This document shows, one piece after another, positions 1 through 10,798 of a stretch of DNA of 64,000 nucleotides. Position numbers and translations under genes: made by a program. The notes beneath the pieces were generated by a model, which did not search any database, was not told where the DNA came from, and worked only from the letters and a program-made list of their open reading frames with translations. Source of the DNA: Gymnopilus junonius (lineage: Eukaryota; Basidiomycota; Agaricomycetes; Agaricales; Galerinaceae); assembly GCA_015501075.1 (NCBI GenBank), contig JADNYJ010000031.1, positions 62,001 through 126,000 of the forward strand. The letters run 5' to 3'. Within the stretch, counting starts at the first letter, position 1, and each line of letters starts with the position of its first letter.

Positions 1-1128
1 CTTGGCCCTGGTAACCAGAAGTGACCGCCGATGCCGACACGACGGAGTAAGGTTCCACTCTGTTGGGAATTTGGGGTACGGGTCGCTTCTCAGGACTCGT
101 CTGCTGCTTTGTCGTTCCAGTCCCGAGGTCGAGGCCAGCTTCCCATGGACACCTGGCAAGGCTGCCTTCGAAGATGACGTTGTCGCAGTAAAAAGTACGC
201 AGACTTGCCACAGCGTTGCGGAGCTCAGAGAGTGACAATCTACCTCTCCAATCGATGTCGAGCGTTTGGACAAGGATATTGTTGAGATCCTCGGAAATGG
301 GGAGGACGCTAGGAAGGAACTGCAGTGGATCCTGTCGATATGCGTCGTACGTGGGGTCCTCAGACATGGCGCACTTCCATGGGTTCCGGCCTGTCACTAA
401 ATTGAGGAGAATGATCCCAAGGGACCAAATGTCGTTGTGCATTGGGGAATACGGAGAGGCATTTTCTGTGTCCCCCGCTTGACACTCTGTTTCTTTGGTA
501 TGAGACGATGGTCTTATCAGCAAAAAAGAAAGGATGACATACCTGGGCTCATATGGTAGATGCTGCCGGTCCTAAATTCTTTGCTGGACTTGTCCGTCGT
601 AGCAAGGCCAAAATCTGTAATTGCGACTCTGTAACCTCCGTCGAAACAAAGGATGTTCTCGGGTTTCAGATCACGATGGTAAATACCCAAGGAATGGCAA
701 TATTGCACAGCGTCGATCATCTGCAAGAAGACGTGCTTGATTAGGGCGTCATCTCCTAAATATCGACACTCGTGTAAAATTTGGGTGAATAGATCATGGT
801 CGGTGGCGTATTCCATGACGATGAACAAATGGTCAATGTCCTCGACCACTCGAAGAAGGGAGACGACGGAGGGATGGGCCGAAGCAATTTGGTGGAGAGT
901 AATTTCTCGGATATGAATCTGTCGGCGAAGCGACGAATGGGCATTGGTGTTGGTCAAGCACTTCACAGCGTACGACCGTTGGCTGTTGGAAAAGAGCTCG
1001 ACCGCTCTGTATACGATGCCGTAGCCTCCAGTACCTAAGACCTCGACCAACTCCAAAGTATTGTTGTCGATGAGAGTCCCAAGAGGTGGGTAGGTCGGGC
1101 CCGCAGGGGAAGGCGGTTTCTTCGACAT
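1..1128 (-). CDS. Ran1/Pat1-like Ser/Thr protein kinase, 3' end outside window
   Basis: Two exons are read on the minus strand: 1128..543 and 486..1 (open at the window edge), with a 56 nt GT-AG intron. The ATG at 1128 starts a short leader of about 25 residues, followed by a complete kinase N-lobe. Visible motifs are the glycine loop GTGGYGIVY, the AVKCL lysine, HRDLKPENIL in the catalytic loop and ITDFGLATTD with the DFG. Across the intron the frame continues through MSPEC, the C-lobe DIWSLGIILLNLVTG and a WRGRLSLSEL region. The very short leader and overall pattern fit the fungal Ran1/Pat1/Vhs1-like group (family knowledge). The true C-terminus lies beyond position 1. No lesion is seen. 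It presumably phosphorylates cytoplasmic or nuclear protein substrates; the specific role is unknown. Confidence 0.9.
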
Positions 1129-2941
1129 GGAAGGCCCTTGAGCTGTACAGTACAGTTCAAAGGAACGTACTTCTTGGAAGACAAAATTTTGCTCACCAAC
1201 GATTTAAGGAGGACTGGGCAGCCAAACGACTAGTGCACCTGTGACGGCTGCTAAGAACGTGCTTGACATGAGGTTTCGAAACACCTACAACTTTAAAGAA
1301 CGCAGCACCTGCTGACTTGACTTCGATGTCCTGAAGTTTTGTCTTCCGCGAGTGACTGGCAATCGTCCCTTGTTATCTCAAGACACCCTCGGTTCAGCAT
1401 TGCAATGACTTCAGCATTTACATACTAGGGGTTTCGGAAAGCCGCGTATTGTTTCTATCTTTGGAGGTGTATGGCGCAACGGCATTTGGAGACTTCTAAG
1501 ACATTTCGCCCTAATCTAGGTCGTGCCGAGGAATGGCTAAGCCAACCACCCCGCAATTTGCACCGCCCTCGATACCTTTGGTCCGAAAGTAATTGAGTTC
1601 GAAGCCATTACGGAAGGCATCCGACTCTTGCGATTCCATCCCGCCTTTCTACTGACATCAATTCAGAAAGACGATCGATCAAAGTGACAAAGGCTACTGC
1701 CCGACGTCATCTTCGTCCTCTTAGTCGAGTGCTTTTGTGTGTGTCTGGATCAAGGATGTTCTAGACACATAATGAAGCTGACATCCTGAGTCTCTGTTTT
1801 GCTTTATGTCCATCGACTCGTAGGCTGGGGATGATGATGTACATGCTGCACAAATTCCCCTAGCCCACCTTTTCGATCGGTCTTTCCTTTAATTTCTGCA
1901 TACTTGAACCCCTTTAAGGTTGTTATAATTAGATTTAAATAAGCTCTGTGATATCTAATCGCGGTCACTACGCTGCAGTGTGCAATTCATGATCGAGGGT
2001 CACTGAGAGCAACATGCGGCACTGCGGCATCACGGCGTCTGTCCAGATAGGCGGTTAGTGTGCACCCTTAGCGCCCACGTTCGTTACCAATTTAGTATAA
2101 ATGTTTCGCAGTTGGTTTAATTGGCATTTTGAAGAAATTGTTGTTCAGAATTTTCACAAGTCCTACGGATTGCAAGTTAATAACTGAGACCGAAAGTAAG
2201 ATGCGTATCATTTGAAGAAACATTAGCTTCATTCCGACAAACAAGTCACCGATTGTCCCTGAAAAGATCATTCTAAGAGTGAATATCAAGTGTACGTTAA
2301 TGATTACAACCTCCATCTAATATTGCATTGACCTAATTTCAAACGGGCGTGGCCAGGCCATTGCCCGTGTTCAAGTTATCGACTTTGCGTCCTGGAGCAC
2401 CAAGAGGAAGTTCAGAGAAGCTGGCAAACATATAGATCATATAAATCATTGGGGGATATTGAAGTCCAGGTGCGAATTATCAGATGGACAACATGTAGTA
2501 CCTACACACTATATGTAACGAAAAGAAAATCACTCGTCACGAAGCCCAACTTCCTATATACTCCTAAGACGAATATAAATTATTTATACAGTCGAAATAT
2601 CTATGAACGCGCAGAGAAAGGGGTCAATTTACAATGGCCGATAAGGAAGGCGACGAGGAAGGATGGAACATCGTTTTGTGAACCCTCGAGGCGTCTATGA
2701 TTGTACATGGCGCGGTGAATATAAAGGAACGACAATGTTAATGTAAACGAGAGTACGGTGGGTATCGCACCACCAAAGGGAGAGAAGAGGACCATACGCA
2801 GGTATTATTCTATGAATGTGATGAAAGTCCGAGTGCAAACTTTGCAATGTAATGATATACTGCATTAAGCGAATCATGAAGATAGCGCGGTGGGGGAGAG
2901 TCCGAACTGGAGATGCATGTAGCAGGGTCGAAGCGGACCGT
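1129..2941. other. Intergenic, 1.8 kb
   Basis: This lies between the start of the kinase and the end of the sugar-transporter gene, both on minus. Open frames are short and lack codon structure. It must contain the kinase promoter just above 1128; no TATA box, repeat pair or RNA gene was recognised. Confidence 0.6.
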
Positions 2942-5900
2942 TTACTTGCCACCTGAGGTCTTGAAGAGGACCAGACCACCAAGGGCAATGGAATAACCTG
3001 CGAAAAAGGTGTCAGAAAAGGGCAACATTCAAGAAAGAAAGCTCTAGAAGAGCAACGGGAAACGACGCAGGGGAAAATCAGAAAATCAAGACTTTGTAGG
3101 TAGGAAACATCAGAAAATCAAGATAAAGTTATCTGAGAACGCGAAGAAAAGGAAGAGCGGTCTGAAACTGCGGAATTGAAAGCGAGGAACACCGGAAGTC
3201 AAAAAGGGAACGTGTAGAAGGGAACGACATAGAAATCAAAGTAGGAAGTCGAATCCTTGGATATCCTTGCTGTGGAATCCCAAAAATCCAGTCTCAAAAA
3301 CAAAAGGAGTTATCCGTGGATGAAAGAAGACATGGAATATCAAAGAAAGAAGATCCCCAGGTCAAACGATGGCATAGAAAGAAGACCAAAGGCGAAAGCT
3401 TGGTGGAGATAAGGCCAATGTGAGAGCAAAGGTACAGGGGAGAAAGAGGCACGACAAAGACGACAGATGTACGCAAGAGAGAGCTTGGCCGAGGTGGAAA
3501 GAAAATGAATTCCAATCTCGGAAATTTCGGGGATTCTCGCGAGTACGCGACCCCAACACAAAGAAAAAGGAAGGAAGAGCAAAAAAGCAAAGAAAAGAGA
3601 GACAAAAAATTAAACATACCAAAGATTTGTAATGGCGTGATTTGAGAGCCAAAGATAAGAACAGACCCAGTGATCAACAGGATATCCTGTACGTGAGCAA
3701 AACCCAACAGACAAAAATTGAAAGTCAAGTCAGAATTCAAATTTGACGGGTCATGTCCACGACATTCGTTGCATCCGTCATGTTTATTTTCCGTAGTGGC
3801 GTCGATCCGACACGGAACGACATGTCATTTGAGGTAAGGAAGGTTTCCGAAAGCCAATATTGGAACGTGGGATTGTCAACGGAAAGAAGGCAAGGCGTGG
3901 AATTCCGTGAGGCAGAGAAATATTGGCCGGTATCGTCATGGTATTGATAACGGACGTCGGTAGCACAGTCGTTGGCGATATTCCAGAAATTTGTATTGAA
4001 TCGGAGCGTGAGCATTGGATAATTCCGAGCGAAGAAGGATGGAGTAACAGAAGTGTAGAAGATCAGTTAGCAACATCGAAACGGAGTAGAAAAAAAGTAA
4101 AATTGGAAATTAGAAAGGAAAGGAAAATGAATTGAATAGGGTTCGGAAGAGAAGAGAAGGGGAAAGGCGGGCCAGGGAAAAAACAACTACCGGGACATGC
4201 GAAAAAATGAAAGGCAGGGTTCAACAGGTGAGCGGATGAAGCGCATCATACATCCCAATGACCAACCACAACGTGATTGAGGAAAAAAACACTGCTAGCA
4301 AATACACGTGTTACGCTTGAAGACGCAGAAAAGTATAACGAGTGACAGAACGTGAGAGACCTTAAGTGACTATATTTCACCGACGGGAATCTCCACAAAT
4401 AAATTCAGGCGCAGATGACGAAAGAAAAGAAGAAAAGAAGAGGGCCACATGAGTGCCGACGACGACGAATAGAGGTGGTCATCGTGAATATCGTGGGCGA
4501 CGCCTGTCAACAAGACAAAAAGGATTCTGGTGACATACACACGAAACGATGGCCAGCAGTCTTGAATAGGAAAGAGGTTAAAAGGTCCGAGAGGTTCGTG
4601 CGACTGGGACGCCGACACTCAAGGGCGATGGAGAAAAATATCAAAGAGTTGTAAAGCCACCTGATATATATGGGTATGTGCAAGGCCCGTTCGCCCATCT
4701 GACCAACACTAGCGAAGATGACCTTCGCCAATCATGATTGAGAAGATTAAGGTCAAGGAACGGTTCGAAACTTTTGAGACAGAAAAAAAAGTAATGAATT
4801 CCAGGGTGTCGCGGTGTGAAACACAACCAACGCTCGAAAAGGGTACAGCGAATCCCGCAGAGAGCAGATCTGAAAGAGAAGTGGGGTTAAAGGAAAAGGG
4901 CGAGCATTCCCATGCTTCAAAAGGGGATACAGATCTCTTCGACGATAAAGGGAGGAAGAAAGAGAAGAAATCTAGAAAGCAATGACTTCGCGACGCGGAA
5001 AACAAAACCATTAACCAACACAAGGAAAGGAAAGGACAGCTTTGACCACCTTGTGAATGTAAAACCAAAGAAGGCAGTGAAACATAAAATTATGTAGTTG
5101 CATAAAGTAGAGAAGGAAAGAAGAGTGGAAATGTTTGAAAGCGGAAAGCAGGAAGAAAATCTCACCTTGAAGACACCAGCAAGAGTCAGCACCAGACCAC
5201 TACCCACGCCAACCAAAAAGACGGCAGCTACATTGAGTAAAAAGGCAACAGACGCGTTACTAAGCATGACGAGTACGCCCAACTTCTTCAGCTCGTAGAA
5301 AGGTTCCAGTCCTTCTGTGAGGGGCAAGAAGAACATATTAATGACCGCACAGATCGGAGCGTAATAATGCAGTGACACAAGTGGATCCATTTCATATTGT
5401 GGAGGAGAATTTGAATCATAACTAAACGCGAGGCTTCAAACTAGAAAAAGTTAAATAAGCAATTAATCGTCAGTTAGCGTTTACGTTGATTAAATTGATG
5501 GTGGAAAAAGGGCGGGAACAACTTTAGAGGATATCGGGGGTGTAAGCCCGTTGGAAGCTAGCGAAGAATAAAATGAAAAATAGGAATGGACGTACAGCAA
5601 CGGCTGCGGCCTGCGTCAGGAAACCGAGCAAGTTAAAGTGCAGCTCCCCTTGAGAGGCAAGTGCAACGCCGGTGGAGATCATGAATACGATGACGGCCAG
5701 CTTCTTATTGGGTTCTTGAACGCGGAAAGTCCATGATATAAGCAGGATAGCCACCGGGACAAATGCCTGTTTATCAATGGAACGTTAGCAACATGTTACC
5801 AAGCAAGCCCGAGCACAACATAAGTGAGGCGAGCTGGAGACATGAACACACCTTCAGCATTTGTATGTACGACACGCTTAGGTAGAGATACGCCGTATTG

Positions 5901-6316
5901 CTGAGAATCAAGCTGCCGGAAAAGAGCAGGCCGATAGGCAGTATTGAGCGAACAAACAAGTCCTTGGTCATATGCACATCTTTGACACCGTCAACGAGTG
6001 TGGTCGTTCGCTGCAGGATTCGCGTGCCAATCGCTGCGAAAGTCAGGTGCCATGTCACCAGGAATACAGGGTATTTGAAATTGAGTGTGTTGTAGAGGTA
6101 ATTGTTGTAGATGATGACTGTAGAACTGAGGACGATCCAAATGGGAATGATGACGGTGGAAGAAAGCTTGTATTTGGCCGCTGTCGGGGTCGCCTTTTGC
6201 TGTTGGGCAATGACCGGAGAAGGGAGCTCGACTGGAGGGGCATTGGCGGGTATCTTAACCTGCAGCAGTTCTTGCTCTTCGACGTGTTTCTCTTCATCAT
6301 TATGTGGGGAAGACAT
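2942..6316 (-). CDS. TPT/SLC35-type nucleotide-sugar or triose-phosphate transporter, with an apparent -1 frameshift
   Basis: Five exons are read: 6316..5852, 5766..5596, 5440..5166, 3686..3620 and 2997..2942. The product is a polytopic membrane protein of about 344 aa. A hydrophilic leader of about 50 residues is followed by roughly ten hydrophobic segments. The ending QITPLQIFG then YSIALGGLVLFKTSGGK is typical of the DUF250/TPT family, whose members exchange sugar phosphates or nucleotide sugars across Golgi or ER membranes (family knowledge). Exon 3 joins phase 0 to phase 0 but has 275 nt, not a multiple of three. The frame breaks at TTT 5390-5392, between FEASRLVMIQILLHNMK and MDPLVSLHYYAP. 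One missing A would repair it. Introns 3 and 4 are 1,479 and 622 nt, far longer than others here. The gene is divergent from LSM8, 268 bp away. Substrate unknown. Confidence 0.85.
3000..5165 (-). repeat. Long polypyrimidine (sense-strand) introns of the transporter gene
   Basis: Introns 3687..5165 and 2998..3619 are strongly purine-rich on the plus strand, with many short GA/GGA/AAG runs. The sense strand is therefore polypyrimidine. The open frames in this stretch are low-complexity translations of this composition and not genes. No protein-coding insertion was recognised. Confidence 0.6.
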
Positions 6317-6584
6317 TATTGAATGCTGAACGCCGTTGTCTGCATAAAATTTCCAGTAATTCGAAAAGAAAGACCTACAATGTGAGTCTAAGCTACAGCT
6401 TTTCGGGTTTGAAAGGGAAAGGACGGGGAAGAAAAGTGAAATGCCAAGTGAACAACGGTAGCATCAATGACAAATTCAATTTGCCTAAAGCAACGGCTGG
6501 AACGACCCGGTCGGCAGGGCACGTGTATGCACGGACCCAGCTTCCTTGTATTTTCGGCCCTCTTCCTCGTCGCCAGCGCCATCA
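6317..6584. promoter_or_regulatory. Shared divergent promoter, sugar transporter / LSM8
   Basis: The 268 bp between two divergent start codons (6316 minus, 6585 plus) must hold both promoters. A CACGTG E-box-like core is visible near 6519-6524. No clear TATA box was seen. Confidence 0.5.
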
Positions 6585-6984
6585 ATGTCCAGCCTGCAGG
6601 GCTACGTCGACCGTCGTGTCCTTCTCGTCCTCCAAGACGGGCGCGCAATCGTGGTAAGTCATCCCACATAAATTGAAAAGACACCCATTTATCTGCAACC
6701 ACTTCAAGGGCGTGTTGGCCGGCTTTGATCAAAAATCAAATATTGTACTCGCAGACTCGAAGGAGCGCGTTTACTCTCCCGATGAGGGTGTTGAGGAGAT
6801 CCCTCTTGGTCTTTATCTCGTCAAAGGCGAGATGATGTGAGCTCAAGGTTCTTCTCCCATCACGTCATACTCAAGCAATCTCTTTTTCAGTTGTCTCGTT
6901 GGAGAACTAGATGAAGAAGTCGACAAATCGGTCGATTTGGCCACAATACGGGCAGAACCCCTCCCACCTATCCGTTACGGGTGA
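6585..6984 (+). CDS. LSM8: U6 snRNA-associated Sm-like protein LSm8
   Basis: Three exons, 6585..6653, 6709..6836 and 6891..6984, give a 96-residue protein, the same length as human LSm8. Phases are 0 then 2, and both introns are GT-AG. The product starts MSSLQGYVDRRVLLVLQDGR, continues with GVLAGFDQ, ERVYSPDEGVE and GLYLVKG (the Sm1 and Sm2 motifs), and ends with an acidic helix and IRAEPLPPIRYG. LSm8 replaces LSm1 in the nuclear LSm2-8 ring that binds the 3' oligo-U tail of U6 snRNA for splicing (established). An upstream in-phase-different ATG at 6527 gives a false signal-peptide-like frame and is not used, because only the 6585 start reaches the Sm fold. Confidence 0.95.
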
Positions 6985-7737
6985 CTCTGATCCATCCAAG
7001 GACGAACTACACGTAAACGATACTATCGTACGAGTCGCAGCGCTTGCCACTTGAAAATCAATCAGGACGCGTACTCTTATCTCCTATCGTAATGTCTTGG
7101 GACAACAAAATCATGACAAGCCCACGTCTCTCGGGCATTGCTCTTTATACCGAAAGATTGCGTCGTGGGTTCTTGTACATGTTGGCTATGATGGATTGTG
7201 ACACATGGTGCTGATGTACGTTTTTGAATGCGAGGATTCTGAAAATACCAACCGTCTCTTGAAATACAATCAATAGGTTTACCTCGGGTTAGTCAGAAAA
7301 TTTTAGCGTCGTTTTGATGCTTTCATTCATCGCAACCAGTCTATCGAAAACCAGAGACAGAGAAACAGTATTCTCGCCTCGCACGTTCTGAATCTATACG
7401 CTATCGATAATTGCTATTGCTGATGCTGATTTTCTCTTAGTCTCCATCAACTGAATAAATGATTTGAGAAGACTCATCGATATACTTTGCATAGGGCATC
7501 ACATGTGATGTCATTTTGCTGGTCATTGACGAATGCGCTTACTGTTACCTTCAAGAGTCTTATCTGCCTCACCTTGTCTGAGTGAGTCCAAAAAAGTCAT
7601 ATCTGCATTGAAAATCCTCCCAAAATATTTTTTGGACCATTGGGACTGGACTGTCATCATGAATATTACAGTGAGAATAGCAACTTGAAATACAAATTAT
7701 AATCTGCGTTGGTTTCCTCACGACATTTTTTGGCACT
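6985..7737. other. Intergenic between converging LSM8 and a small minus gene
   Basis: Tail-to-tail spacer of 753 bp. It is AT-rich, with no coherent frame longer than about 60 codons outside the adjacent exon. Nothing else recognised. Confidence 0.6.
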
Positions 7738-8103
7738 TCAACCCGCCTTCTCCATCTCCATTGCCATGCTTTCGCCCTTCTTCTCTTCTCTCTTGTCATC
7801 CTTTGCAAACTAAATGAGTCGTCAGCATTTACGCCAGCTAACATTCACGGCTTAGCCCTTACCGACTCCGGGAAATACCCTATGAAAACCGATCAGGACG
7901 CAGAAGCACGGCCATCAGGAAGCGCCAATCTCCACGAATGAACAGAAATACTGACCTTTCCTTTGCTCTGAGTCGGAAACGTGGCCGGCATTTATAGAAG
8001 GGTTCGTAACGGACGCCAGGCCCATCGGCTTGTCTTCGCCTGTGGCTTCCAGAGGCGGCGAATTCGTTCCTGAGACGCAAACCTTGCTTTGGATGTTGGA
8101 CAT
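7738..8103 (-). CDS. Small hydrophilic protein, 78 aa, unknown function
   Basis: Three exons are proposed: 8103..7956, 7879..7863 (17 nt micro-exon) and 7809..7738. All junctions are GT-AG, with phases 1 and 0. The product begins MSNIQSKVCVSGTNSPPLEA, has a middle NPSINAGHVSDSEQRKG and ends in an alternating Lys/Glu/Met tail. It has no signal peptide or membrane segment, so it is probably cytosolic or nuclear and largely disordered. I do not recognise the family. The evidence is the good start context, consistent splice phases and charge-rich composition. A different exon 2 is possible. Confidence 0.45.
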
Positions 8104-8659
8104 AATTATGTTTGAATGAAGGTGGTGGTTGTCAATTGAGCGCCATTATCAAGACTTTTTGACCTCTTATTGACTCTTGAGGCCCCAAATGGTTCAAGTT
8201 CGATGACATCAAGTGGTGTCGAGAGTCGAGAGCCTCAAGTCTCCATTGCCATAGCGGAGGTAAAAGCTATCAATGACGTCACGCTGTTCCTCTTCAGTCT
8301 TGTCCTACATACAGCCTAACTAGTTGTGCTTCTAAGTTTTTACAACTGAAAAGTGCTTGAACAATTCATTGGGCCTTCCAGAGTCTAGACAGTATTTGTT
8401 CGTCGTACGGAAATGTTTGTTTGGTTGACAGAAGTGTAGTGAACGGCGATTGATGACCTTGAAACTAATCTTGAAACCGTTCCCAACAAACTTCGCTTTC
8501 TACTTCGCCGCTTGTGCGACCAATCCAGCGTGGACGCGAATTTCAAACTTACGGCACACCTGCAAATCAATGGGGAACGTTAGCTTCTTTCAAGCCTTTC
8601 TTTTCTTTCTTCCTCGGTGTTGCTACAGGCTTGCAAGACCACAGCGCTAGCCCGATCGC
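8104..8659. other. Divergent intergenic region
   Basis: Spacer of 556 bp between the small minus gene and a plus-strand membrane-protein gene. It must hold both promoters. No recognisable motif or repeat was seen. Confidence 0.5.
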
Positions 8660-10608
8660 ATGATGCGTTTGCCAAATTTCATACTCGTCGGTAATGCTTT
8701 GGCGACAATGGGAGCGACAACGTTATGGGGTGCGTCCTTGTATTCTGAACCGAACATAGCCCAATTAGAAATAACAAGAGCGCTTTGTTTTCGTCCAGGA
8801 ATTGGAATTCATCAGCTGTAAGCCCTGATAGCCCCGTATTCGAAAGATGATCAAAACATTGACATGGAATGACTGCTGAAAGGTCGCAGTTCTACTTCAA
8901 GTGCGATCTCGTTTTGACTATCTGCTGTGCATAGCTCTGACACTCTGATCTGTCTTAGCAACCGAGCCTTATCCTTCCGCCTCAAAGCATTGGTACATCA
9001 AATCTTTACATATCACATCCATTCTCCTCACTTTCTTTCCCCATACTTATGACAGGTCGGATGGATTGGGTTCGTGGTTACTGCTCAAGACAATACACCA
9101 GATGTTTACGTTGTGAATAGATTCTGGGACACCATACGCCAAATCTACACCATGACTCAAGGTTTGATATTCGTCTACAACACTGCCAATACTACACTAA
9201 TGATATGATCAGTCATTTCAGATAAATTGGAACCCCCACTTTGGGATCATTTAGCGTGTCTCCTGCGTCTCGATGCATAGTGTGAGTACATCACTTTGCC
9301 AACTAAAGGATCGTCGCCCCAATTTCAAGAATGTTTCTATGCAGATACGGCGATATGGTGAGCTAATTTTTTTAGGCGTACACACAGAAGAAGAGCGTGG
9401 TTTAATGTAGAGTACGTAACTCAGATGCTTTACCTGTCTTCGGTCAGTCGTTAGGTACCAGTGTTAGTATTCTTACTCAACATCAATCTCTAGGCTTTGG
9501 TCATCATCCCGGCGCAAGGTTACTTCGTTTACAGGACATGGGAATGTAAGTTCATGATGTCCCAGTGTTGATGTGCTTTACTCGGTTAACCTGATGATGT
9601 CTGCGATAGTTGCTGGAAGGCCGTGGTCATTAGTCGCTTTCGCAGTATGTCTTTGGTGTTTGGCACTGAACACGCCTGACATATTTCCTAGATCCCATTT
9701 CTATCATTCCAACTTGGTATTTTCTTTTCTTGTCCAGCCTTCAAGCAATGAACTGATTCGTTTGACATTTAGGTTTCCCAATAGGTTTGCCTAGTGCCTG
9801 CTTGGCTGTACTTGCGAATTCTGACTAACAAATTTATTTTATACATTGCCAAGCCCTAATGCCTAGAACAGCTGATCAGCTTTGTCCATATGCTTTAATG
9901 TTGAGGTTGGCGAGGTACTTCCTTGAAATCAATTCCATCGAAAACCTTCATTGACGCTCATACTTTCCGCTTCCGTCTTGCAGTTACTGCTAACTGCGAC
10001 CCTTTCAAGTGGAGCAGCGTTGGACATCTTAACATGCTTTGCCTTAACTACCCTTCTTTGGAATGAATATATGAATCGCAGCAAGGTCTTAAAATCGTAC
10101 GTGACTTACGCCGTATAAAATACCTTTAACCACCCACCTCGTATCCAGCACGTCAGCAATCCTGACCAGACTCATATTACTTTCGCTCAACACTGGGATG
10201 TGGACAGCGATCCTTGCAGTTTTGCTTGTAATCATTGTGAATTCCGAAGTCTATTCCACTGGTCCTCCGTATTGATCATCTCGACAGGTACATATTTCGG
10301 CAACGGGCAATACTCAACCCTTATTGGGGTTCTTCCACCTTCTCTCCCCTTTATATTTTCTCACAGTTCTCGTCAACCTCAATATACGGGGATACATTCG
10401 AGATACAGCCAACAAACGAGGCTTCTCAAATGTCCAACTAACCAACCATATACGATCGGTCCTTGGTCCTGATTCAATTTTGAATGTGCCTGACTTTCCA
10501 ACTGTACCGGTTAACTCCATTGTAAGCTCGTCGACCTCCAAATTGAAGCGTGATCTACAACTGGATTTTAGACAAGAGACCGCATGGCTGGACTCGATAT
10601 ACCCTTAG
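8660..10608 (+). CDS. DUF6534-type seven-transmembrane protein (exons only partly resolved)
   Basis: A series of short exons encodes hydrophobic helices in the order expected for the basidiomycete DUF6534 family. These are FILVGNALATMGATTLWG near 8675, WYIKSLHITSILLTFF near 8990, ALVIIPAQGYFVYRTWE near 9495, a WSLVAFA helix near 9620, a helix with SGAALDILTCFALTTLLW near 10010 and TGMWTAILAVLLVIIV near 10195. The last exon carries LYFLTVLVNLNIRGYIR followed by a soluble tail, stop at 10608. The family is uncharacterised integral membrane proteins expanded in mushrooms (family knowledge). Not every splice phase could be closed, so the copy may carry small lesions. It lies tail to tail with a second family member 190 bp away. 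Confidence 0.65.
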
Positions 10609-10798
10609 ACTTAAATGAACTACCACACAGCAAAGGCGCCTTTCCTATAACGCCGTAATGGCCAGCAAGGCATGCAACAAAAATAGAAAATCAAGAACGA
10701 TTTACATTCGTGGTCGTGTTATCCAGAGATGTAGCATTATTATCCGCCGTTGACGCGCAACGACTTTCTTTGTATTAATACTTATTTCAAAGAGAATT

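Noticed and set aside
3294..5097. Several overlapping frames on both strands at 3.3-5.1 kb
   Set aside because: Low-complexity translations of a purine/pyrimidine-biased intron, with no domain or splice logic of their own.
6527..6676. Plus-strand frame with a signal-peptide-like start (SFLVFSALFLVASA)
   Set aside because: It overlaps LSM8 exon 1 in another frame. LSM8 from ATG 6585 explains the sequence with correct splicing and full family match.
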